Assembly (NCBI GenBank): GCA_026394655.1 | Contig: JAPKXU010000223.1 | Location: 1-35,564, forward strand | Direction: 5' to 3' | DNA length: 35,564 nt | Origin: Methanoregula sp. | GTDB lineage: Archaea; Halobacteriota; Methanomicrobia; Methanomicrobiales; Methanospirillaceae | In this document: in pieces, positions 28,158-35,564 of the stretch | Layout of the letters: each line of letters begins with the position of its first letter | Position numbering within the stretch: position 1 is the first letter of the stretch | Made by a program: the position numbers and the translations under genes | Notes under the pieces: model-generated | The model's database searches: none | What the model saw: the letters and a program-made list of their open reading frames with translations, nothing else | What the model was told of the DNA's origin: nothing

Positions 28158-30224
28158 TTACCAGATGACCGGCCGGTCGCTGACGTTCCGGTACAGGGCA
28201 TCGCCAGGCTGGATCTCCGGGAAGGTATCGTAGAACTCCGGGATATTGAACAGGACACCGTTCACCCGGTACCTGTTTGCAGTGTGGGGGTCTGTATAGA
28301 CCCGGTTGCGGAGGGAATCCTCCCGGTCGTTTGACTGCCATATGCGTGCAGCCGCGGAGAAGAACTGCCGGTCCACGGTACTGTTGGACACTCCGGGGCC
28401 CGATGACGGGTTCCCGTACTCCTTCCATGCATGATAGGAGAGGGTCAGACCCCCGAAGTCAGCGATATTCTCGCCAAACGTGAGGTTGCCGTTGTTAAAG
28501 ATCCCGGGGAGGATCTCGAAACTGTTGTATTCCTTCACCAAAAGGTCAGTCCGGTTGGCAAAATTCTTCGCATCCTCCTGTGTCCACCAGTTCTTCAGGT
28601 TCCCGTCCTTGTCGAACTGCCGTCCCTGGTCATCGAACCCATGGGTCATCTCGTGCCCGATTACCCAGCCGAGACCCCCATAATTGGCTGAGGAATCTGC
28701 ATCCGGGTCAAAGAAGGGTGGCTGGAGGATGCCTGCAGGAAATACCATCTCGTTTTTGGTTGGATCATAAAAGGCGTTGACGATCTGCGGGGAGATATCC
28801 CAGGTTGTCCGGTCAACCGGTTTTCCGATTTTGTCCAGCCCATAGGTGCCGTGGATAAAGTCGAACACCGAGACAGAACGGATATTTCCGGCATACGAGT
28901 TCGACAGGTTCAGCCCGGAGTAATCTCTCCATTGGTCAGGATACGCGATCTTCTGCCTCATTGCAGCAAGCTTTGCATGGGCTGCGGCTTTGGTGGAAGG
29001 ACTCATCCAGGTCAGGTTCGAGATCCGCTGGTCAAGCGTCTTTCGGATATTGAGGAACATGGCCGAGACCATGTCCCGGGTCCGGGGGTCGACATACCGG
29101 GTAACATATTCCCTGCCGACAAGATCCCCCAGCATATCACTCTCGGTATTTGTGACGCGTTTCCACCGGGGCCGCATCTCCTTTACCCCGTATAGGGTCT
29201 TGCTGTAGAAGGAGAAGTCCTCATTTTCGAACGGTGAACTGAGCGACGCGGCTGCGCTGTTGATCAGCTGGTACCGCAGGTAGACTTTCCAGTCTTCAAC
29301 CGGCGCAGTCCGGAGGAGCGTGTCGAGTCCCTGTACGAACCGCGGCTGGTGGACATTCACCTGGTCTACCGGACCGGAGCCCGGGATCGTGCTCAGGGCT
29401 TTCCACCCGATAGAGGGATACTGATCGTCCAGTGCAGCAATGGAGTACAGGTTGGTGGTATCCTCGGGGTTACGGTTCTCCTCTGCACTGAAATGGGACG
29501 TGGCAAGGGTCTTCTCCATGGCATAGACGGTTTTTGCATCAGCCGCAGCCTGGTCATCAGGCTCGCCCGTCAGATTGAAGATCCTGGCGATATGGGCGAG
29601 GTAGGCCCCTTGAATCTCCTGGCTTTTGTTGTCGGTCCTGAGGTAATAGTCCCGGTCCGGCAGCCCGAGCCCGCCCTGCGTGATGCCCGGGACCATCTCG
29701 GTGCTGTTCCGGGGATTGATCTCCGCAGAGTAATAGTACACCGGGCGGAACCCGTGCTGCAGGAGAATGATCGTGGCATTGGTCAGATCTGAGCGGGATT
29801 TAATGGCATCGATCATCGCGAGATCATCGGACAAGGGGAGTATTCCCTGCCGGTCGATCAGTGCAGTATCCATCCCGGACCGGTAGAACTGCCCGATGAG
29901 GGATATATTCCTGTCAGTTGTCCCAGACGATGCATTTGCTGCCTTTTCAAGGAGCGTATGCAGGTCATCATCAACCTTGTCGCTGAGCACGGCGAATGTC
30001 GTGTAACTCGATTTATCGGCTGGGACTGGATGCTCTGCAATCCAGGCATCATTCACGTAGCCAAAAAAATCGTCGCCCGGCTTTACGGACTTGTTGAGGG
30101 TGAACCCGCTGTCAGGTACCTGGGTTACGTTGCCCGGTACCTTTGTTACGGTACCGGCGGGCCCGGAACACCCGGCCGATACGAGACACAGGATCACGAT
30201 GAGGATCAACGCGACATGTTTCAC
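28158..30224 (-). CDS. M13-family zinc metallopeptidase (neprilysin/PepO-like), predicted lipoprotein
   Basis: Lipobox-like LCLVSAGCSG, active-site VIGHEMTHGFDDQGRQFDKDGNL, NEMVFPAGILQPPFF, ENIADFGGL, NIPEFYDTF. Confidence 0.95.
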   Translation of the reverse strand: MKHVALILIVILCLVSAGCSGPAGTVTKVPGNVTQVPDSGFTLNKSVKPGDDFFGYVNDAWIAEHPVPADKSSYTTFAVLSDKVDDDLHTLLEKAANASSGTTDRNISLIGQFYRSGMDTALIDRQGILPLSDDLAMIDAIKSRSDLTNATIILLQHGFRPVYYYSAEINPRNSTEMVPGITQGGLGLPDRDYYLRTDNKSQEIQGAYLAHIARIFNLTGEPDDQAAADAKTVYAMEKTLATSHFSAEENRNPEDTTNLYSIAALDDQYPSIGWKALSTIPGSGPVDQVNVHQPRFVQGLDTLLRTAPVEDWKVYLRYQLINSAAASLSSPFENEDFSFYSKTLYGVKEMRPRWKRVTNTESDMLGDLVGREYVTRYVDPRTRDMVSAMFLNIRKTLDQRISNLTWMSPSTKAAAHAKLAAMRQKIAYPDQWRDYSGLNLSNSYAGNIRSVSVFDFIHGTYGLDKIGKPVDRTTWDISPQIVNAFYDPTKNEMVFPAGILQPPFFDPDADSSANYGGLGWVIGHEMTHGFDDQGRQFDKDGNLKNWWTQEDAKNFANRTDLLVKEYNSFEILPGIFNNGNLTFGENIADFGGLTLSYHAWKEYGNPSSGPGVSNSTVDRQFFSAAARIWQSNDREDSLRNRVYTDPHTANRYRVNGVLFNIPEFYDTFPEIQPGDALYRNVSDRPVIW

Positions 30225-30455
30225 AATGACTAATTGTTATTTTTATTCGGGGAAAAGAGTTGGGGGACATCACCGAGTACGGGTATTCAGTGAATGATGT
30301 CATCAACAAACTGCGTGCAGACGTCTCCTCAGCGGAGCAGATGAAGGCACAGTTCAATCTCAACCCAATCAGCATCATCGTAGTAACTGCAGGAAGGTAC
30401 CGGACCGGGTATGCAGCCGTAATGACCGGACCGGTGAAACCCACCATGCAGCAGA

Positions 30456-30650
30456 GAATAGGTACTGGTTAAGCCAGCCGAGCTCTTCCTGCACCTTGCG
30501 TGCCTGTGTCTCCGGGGTCTTCATGTGGTGTGGCTGGCCCTTGAAGACGACGAACCGGACGGGCGCTGTACTCCCTTCTTTATAGGCCCGGTATGTGACC
30601 CAGGCGCTCGCTGGATCGACCCACTGAGCGTAAGGCACTTGCTCGATCAA
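30456..30650 (-). pseudogene. C-terminal remnant of a prolyl oligopeptidase (S9)-family peptidase
   Basis: ...SAWVTYRAYKEGSTAPVRFVVFKGQPHHMKTPETQARKVQEELGWLNQYLF resembles the S9 C-terminal tail around the catalytic His; no full-length ORF upstream on this strand. Confidence 0.6.
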
Positions 30651-30891
30651 CAGCGAGGAACGCGATGCGTAGCATGGCGTGAGGAGCGTGCGAGAGCAGC
30701 CGTCATCACCGGAACGGTGCCGTAGTGGAGTGACAAGATGAGGGCGTCATCGGCTCCTTTGGTACACCACGAGAAGGACAGTGAGATGAGGTGAAGTACG
30801 CTGAACCTGATGCCTTAACAGCTGGTGCCTGATATTTCACAGCATTAATATACGTTACTTGAAAAAATCATAAAAACTCGATATCAGAATA

Positions 30892-32376
30892 GTGATTCCT
30901 ATAATGCCCTCAGACCTGGACAACGGAACGACCGCAGATGTGCCGGCAATCTGTCATACGCCAAATATTCCCATCACCCCGGCTGACAAGAAGATCGTGC
31001 TCTTTATCGCTATACTGGCCGCAGGTCTCACCGGGTTCGATATATCAGCAGTCACCATCGCGCTGCCGACCATCGGCGCGGAATTTCACATGGATGCTGT
31101 CGCACTCTCGTGGATCACGACCGGATACCTCCTTGCAGCGGCCAGCCTTCTGGTATCGATCGGGAAGGTAGCCGATATCTACGGGAGAAAACGGGTCTAC
31201 CTGTACGGGATTGCGATCTTCACCCTTGCATCCGTTCTCATGATCGTAGCGCCCTCAACCGACCTGCTCATTGCGATCCGGGTCCTCCAGGGAGTTGGTG
31301 CCGCCATGATCTTCGGAACCGGTATTTCCATCATCAGCTCGGTCTTTCAGCCGGGTGAACGGGGAAAGATCCTGGGAATTTACGTATCTTCTGCCTATAT
31401 CTCGCTGACCGTCGGGCCGTTTTTGGGGGGCATGCTCACACAGCACATCGGCTGGAGGAGCATATTCGTTGTCAACGTACCGATCGGCATAGCCGCCTGC
31501 CTGCTCATTCTCTGGAAACTGAAAGGTGAATGGGCAGAATGCGTGGGTGAACGCCTGGATCTCGTTGGGTCTGCCATCTATGCGTGCGCTCTTGTCCTGG
31601 TGATGATAGGTCTCTCCCAGGTCCCGCATCCCGGAGCCCTGCTGCTCATTGCTGCAGGGTGCGCCACCGGGATCGCCTTTGCCCTGTACGAGATGCGGAT
31701 CCCCGTCCCGGTCCTGGACATACGTCTCCTGACGCAGAATCGGGTCTTTGCGTTCTCCAGCCTTGCCGCACTCATCAACTTCACCGCAACCTTCGCTGTT
31801 ACCTTCCTGCTCAGTCTCGACCTCCAGTATACGAAAGGATATTCCCCGGTCATTGCCGGATTAGTCCTGATCGCCCAGCCCGTGGCCATTGTCCTCGTCA
31901 CGCTCATTTCCGGCCGACTCTCCGACCAGATCGACCCGCAGGTACTTGCCTCCTCCGGCATGGCGCTGACGGCAATTGGCCTGTTCGCGCTCGCCTTCCT
32001 GACCGAGTCGACTCCCCTCTGGTACATGCTGACCTGCCTGGTAGTGCTCGGGGTGGGATACGGACTCTTCTCTCCTCCAAACATCCACGCGATTATGGGT
32101 TCAGTGGATAAACGGTACTACGGTATGGCCAACGGCATCAACGGTACAGTACGGCTGCTGGGCCAGATGCTCTCCATGGGAATCACGATGATGATCTTCT
32201 CAGTCGTGATCGGCCGTGTGGAGATTACACCGGACTGCTACCCGCAGTTTATTACCAGCCTGCACTATGCATTTGCCCTCTTCACGGTCTTATGCATCAT
32301 CGGGACCTGGGCCTCGCTCAAGCGGGGAAAGAGGCAGCCGACTCCGGTACCGGGAACTCCGGCTTCAGAGAAGTAA
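30892..32376 (+). CDS. MFS transporter, DHA2 (EmrB/QacA) drug:H+ antiporter-like
   Basis: LDIxx-type opening GFDISAVTIALPTIGAEFHMDAVALSWITTGYLLAAASLLVSIGKVADIYGRKRVYLYGI; RVLQGVGAAMIFGTGISII; GPFLGGMLTQHIGWRSIFVVNVPIGI; about 14 hydrophobic segments. Confidence 0.93.
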   Translation: MIPIMPSDLDNGTTADVPAICHTPNIPITPADKKIVLFIAILAAGLTGFDISAVTIALPTIGAEFHMDAVALSWITTGYLLAAASLLVSIGKVADIYGRKRVYLYGIAIFTLASVLMIVAPSTDLLIAIRVLQGVGAAMIFGTGISIISSVFQPGERGKILGIYVSSAYISLTVGPFLGGMLTQHIGWRSIFVVNVPIGIAACLLILWKLKGEWAECVGERLDLVGSAIYACALVLVMIGLSQVPHPGALLLIAAGCATGIAFALYEMRIPVPVLDIRLLTQNRVFAFSSLAALINFTATFAVTFLLSLDLQYTKGYSPVIAGLVLIAQPVAIVLVTLISGRLSDQIDPQVLASSGMALTAIGLFALAFLTESTPLWYMLTCLVVLGVGYGLFSPPNIHAIMGSVDKRYYGMANGINGTVRLLGQMLSMGITMMIFSVVIGRVEITPDCYPQFITSLHYAFALFTVLCIIGTWASLKRGKRQPTPVPGTPASEK

Positions 32377-32492
32377 ACGGAAATCTTTTTTTTTCAGGTA
32401 AGTTATCCCGATGAACTCTTTTTTAGGGAAACTCGGCAAACAAAATTTTAGTGCCTATCCTGCCAGAAAGGAGTATGAACAGAGAAGTGTAA

Positions 32493-32585
32493 ATGACCGA
32501 ATCTCAACATTCTGACGCACTGAAAAATCTTGTGATATTCCTGATAGCGCTGGCAATTCTCGGCACTATCATTGCACTCGCATGA
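32493..32585 (+). CDS. Possible 30-aa single-TM microprotein
   Basis: MTESQHSDALKNLVIFLIALAILGTIIALA*; polar N-terminus then a TM helix; not in the supplied ORF track because of size. Confidence 0.4.
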   Translation: MTESQHSDALKNLVIFLIALAILGTIIALA

Positions 32586-32876
32586 TATTTCGCCGTGGAT
32601 CTCCCCATACAGCAGACTGCGCTCGACGCGCCAGCGAACCGGTTGGGTGGGATAGGGAATAGTAGCTGAAAAAAAATTTCTAATTTTATTACACCACAAG
32701 GAGATGCCCCACACCGGCTCGCGGACGCACCACCCTATTGTTTTGTTGGTGTTTCTCATGACGTGTAGGTGATTCCTTACGATGAAAGAAACGCTGTTTA
32801 TGGTGTGGGATTTTGGAAAAAAGAATTCGGGTATCCCCAATAATATTTCTTTTGACGGACTACATCGTAAGGGACG

Positions 32877-33878
32877 TTACATCAGAACCACGAGCAGCCA
32901 GAATGAAACGACAGGCAAGAGGATGGACACCAATATACCGCATCGGTTGATGGGTTTCACCAGTTCGGGTCTCTCCCATTGTTGCTGAGCGAGATAACAG
33001 ACGGTAGTAACCGCGACGGTTACGGCAAGGAACAGGTACACGGCTATCATGAATTTGTCGAACAGCTTGAGTACCCCGAGACCCGGGATCAGGGCGAGCT
33101 GGCCGAAGTGGTACATCACAGCGGAGATGAACATGCTTGTTGTAAGGACGTACCGCAAGTGGACCAGTTCGGGGTGATCGACCCGGATCAGGAAGGAGAG
33201 TCCGGCGATGATACAGAAGATGAGGGGCGGGACGATAGTCTGGAGAAGCGAGGCTAACGCATCATTTGTTATCGGGATATTGTACGCGAGCTGGGAATAG
33301 GTCTGGTTCTCGGGATACGAATGGTCGCTCACGGAAAACGAAGGGGTGCCGATCTTCCAGCCGGGGATGACAAACCCGGGTTCCATCCCGCTTTCTTCTG
33401 TAAAGGGGACATAGGTGAGTTGTGAACTTTGTAAATTAGCAGGTTCGATCTTGATCGGCAGGATCCCGGATTCGAATGGGTAATCCATGTTATTGGGAGT
33501 AATCCTGAAATCAGCCCTGACCCGGTAACCTTCTTCCTTTACCGGACCGGATTTGCTGTCGTATATTCTCTCCACCGAATTTGCACCGGAAGAGGGCTGA
33601 CCGTTCATGAACTCGAAGCGGGCGGTCTCGATACTGGGATCAGTCCACCGGAAAGTGAGGTAACAGTCTATTGTGTAGGTTCCTTTGACCATCTCGAGGT
33701 TGTCAATCGAGTTGATAAAGACCGCGACCTGCATTTTGGATGGAGAGTTGGATGATGAGTTCACCGCAGGAGGAAGTGACGGTAAGGCTTCTACTGCCTG
33801 AACTGAGGATATAAGTAATAGCAGGGTCATTACCAGAAACAGGAGAATAACTGCGATTTTCCGGGGATTGTACCGCAT
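32877..33878 (-). CDS. Pentameric ligand-gated ion channel (Cys-loop receptor superfamily) homolog
   Basis: Signal peptide; extracellular domain VAVFINSIDNLEMVKGTYTIDCYLTFRWTDPSI, pLGIC-like YPFESGILPIKIE and GWKIGTPSFSV; four C-terminal TM helices starting LQTIVPPLIFCIIAGLSFLI. Start ATG at 33878. Confidence 0.75.
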   Translation of the reverse strand: MRYNPRKIAVILLFLVMTLLLLISSVQAVEALPSLPPAVNSSSNSPSKMQVAVFINSIDNLEMVKGTYTIDCYLTFRWTDPSIETARFEFMNGQPSSGANSVERIYDSKSGPVKEEGYRVRADFRITPNNMDYPFESGILPIKIEPANLQSSQLTYVPFTEESGMEPGFVIPGWKIGTPSFSVSDHSYPENQTYSQLAYNIPITNDALASLLQTIVPPLIFCIIAGLSFLIRVDHPELVHLRYVLTTSMFISAVMYHFGQLALIPGLGVLKLFDKFMIAVYLFLAVTVAVTTVCYLAQQQWERPELVKPINRCGILVSILLPVVSFWLLVVLM

Positions 33879-34218
33879 AATAGGGTTTTTTCTTTGAAAA
33901 ATAAAATGTTGCCGAGTTTGGTTTAAATCCAGATTTGCATTCCCTGCATCACTGGTGAGGAAAAGACTGCTTCTGTTTTGGGGTCTGAAAGAAAAGTAGG
34001 GGGTTTGGGGCGGGAGATCCCTGCCGATAGACAACTATAAGGAACGGACCGGGGTCAAGCAAGTACGTACCCGTAGGAGGGCCTCTCTTATGGATAGGGC
34101 GGGACGGGGGTCCGGACCCGGGAAGATCGCAGGGCGGCTGGTCCGGCAGGAGAACAGGTAAGGTCTTTCCGGTTACTTTCATCCAGTCAAACCTGCTCCG
34201 GATATCACCAGGAGACCG

Positions 34219-35004
34219 CTATCCCGGGATAAATGCTTCATACTGAAGCCCGATCGATGGAATACGAAGAGTTCCGTTATCATCCGCGGGATATCTGCTC
34301 ACCAGAACGTCGACCACGTCCTTGAGAAAATCTTCTCTCATAGGGAAGGGAACTCTCTCCAGTGCCGGGAGAAACGCAGCCCTTATCATACCCGTAAGCC
34401 CGTCCCTGTCCTTGTGCACCATCTGTCTCGGGATGGTCTCAAGCCGGTTTATCCTGAACTCGGCTCCTTCAAGAATAGAGCGGTACTCTTCAATAGAATA
34501 ATATTGGAACGGATGGACATAGCCCTCAAAATATCTGCTCCAGAAAGGTTTGCCTATCACCTCATCGCTGGCATCCAAGACCGCCGAAGAACTTCCCCTG
34601 GCACTCATCTGTACAAGTACTCTCCCTTTCGGGCGAAGTGCGCAATAGATCCCTGCGAGCAACTGGTAATGATTGGGTACCCAGTGAAGAGCATAATTGG
34701 AAAAGATAACGTCAAAGGTATTGTAAAACGGGAGTGATTGTGCATTTCCGTTGACAAATGAAATATTGTCCACCGATTTAAAATTCGAATGGGCATATCG
34801 TACCATATCCCCGGAGAGATCAAGGCCCACTACGTAACCCCCGGGTACTTTTCCTGCAAGATCCAGTGTGATCTTTCCGTCACCACACCCGATATCAAGA
34901 ATCTTATCGGTTTTATTGAGCGTCAGGTTCTGGATAAAGTCGTTTGCACATGACTTTTGATACGTAGAATTCGCGGCATATTCTGCAGGGTTCCAATGGT
35001 ACAT
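34219..35004 (-). CDS. SAM-dependent class I methyltransferase (trans-aconitate methyltransferase-like)
   Basis: ILDIGCGDGKITLDLAGKVPGGYVVGLDLSGDMV motif I/II, FDVIFSNYALHWVPN, LRPKGRVLVQMSARG. Confidence 0.9.
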   Translation of the reverse strand: MYHWNPAEYAANSTYQKSCANDFIQNLTLNKTDKILDIGCGDGKITLDLAGKVPGGYVVGLDLSGDMVRYAHSNFKSVDNISFVNGNAQSLPFYNTFDVIFSNYALHWVPNHYQLLAGIYCALRPKGRVLVQMSARGSSSAVLDASDEVIGKPFWSRYFEGYVHPFQYYSIEEYRSILEGAEFRINRLETIPRQMVHKDRDGLTGMIRAAFLPALERVPFPMREDFLKDVVDVLVSRYPADDNGTLRIPSIGLQYEAFIPG

Positions 35005-35372
35005 AGCAGACGCTATGTTCTCTTTGTTTTTAATCCTGTCCAGAATATAAAATATTTTCCCTGTTCCGGACGAACATCTCGTCTTGAATTCCTGCCATAA
35101 TCGGGATCCATTTCAAAGGCTAAGTGTATAGTTGTAAAGTGCCACAATTAATGTCCACTTTGTCGACGGAGTTTATGTCCGCTTTTCACCCGCAAGCACT
35201 TATACGGTGCTGTTGAGTTTACGGTTGGTGACGGATTTTCGACTTCGAAAGAATTTGCAGATCAACCACAGACGCAACAGAACCATTAAAAGGGACATGC
35301 CGGAAAAACAGCATAAAGAATATGGCTGGGGTAGGAGATGCTCATCCAAGCAATATCGAAAAAAAAGTGGAT

Positions 35373-35564
35373 CTAATACCCGCTCTTGACGATGGGGACC
35401 GCCCCGATATCGAGATACTGGCTCCCGTCACGGGTATACTTCGGCCAGGTAACATTCATCCCGCCGTTCGGGTTTCCGGTCTTTGCAAAACGGGTCCAGA
35501 TATCGATCAGGTTGTCACCGACAGAATCTGTTACTTGATCCGAAGGAATCGGGACCTTGAATAA
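35373..35564 (-). CDS. Type-B carboxylesterase family protein, C-terminal end (truncated by window edge)
   Basis: Read from the window edge: LFKVPIPSDQVTDSVGDNLIDIWTRFAKTGNPNGGMNVTWPKYTRDGSQYLDIGAVPIVKSGY*; W..FAKTGNPN...WPKYT...YLDIG is the typical carboxylesterase tail. Not in the ORF track (no start in window). Confidence 0.75.
   Translation of the reverse strand, partial: LFKVPIPSDQVTDSVGDNLIDIWTRFAKTGNPNGGMNVTWPKYTRDGSQYLDIGAVPIVKSGY

Noticed and set aside
33949-34182. Minus-strand 77-aa ORF between the methyltransferase and pLGIC genes
   Set aside because: Pro-rich translation of a GC-rich noncoding region; no domain-like pattern.
1-35564. CRISPR arrays, tRNA genes, intact IS elements or prophage
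   Set aside because: No regularly spaced repeats, cloverleaf-like sequence, transposase or phage structural ORFs were recognised by eye.

Overview
The window is a methanogenic-archaeon chromosome segment, probably Methanomicrobiales/Methanoregula-like; this placement is inferred from gene content and protein sequence, with no database search. Gene order: 5'-truncated cbiM with cbiN-cbiQ-cbiO and a cbiA/cfbB-type amidase; ilvD; a small 3x13-aa repeat protein; a three-gene proton-translocating transhydrogenase (pntAA-pntAB-pntB); archaeosine genes arcS-tgtA; an AMMECR1 protein; RNase P RNA; a CetZ/tubulin-like gene with a downstream-coupled secreted/anchored protein; a four-gene membrane glycosylation-like operon; L7Ae-S28e-L24e-ndk; a nitrilase-family hydrolase; threonine synthase; a membrane protein; mch; orc1/cdc6; an M13 metallopeptidase; prolyl-oligopeptidase remnants; an MFS transporter; a pentameric ligand-gated ion channel (pLGIC/Cys-loop-like) homolog; a methyltransferase; and the 3' end of a type-B carboxylesterase cut by the window edge. 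Points most worth a second look: (1) the pLGIC-like channel; (2) ndk lacks its N-terminal KPDG region, which looks deleted into the L24e 3' end in another frame; (3) thrC carries an in-frame TAA; (4) a transhydrogenase in a methanogen; (5) a CetZ plus anchored-coil protein pair; (6) a 13-aa tandem-repeat microprotein. The gene disruptions may be real decay or assembly/sequencing errors and need read-level checks.
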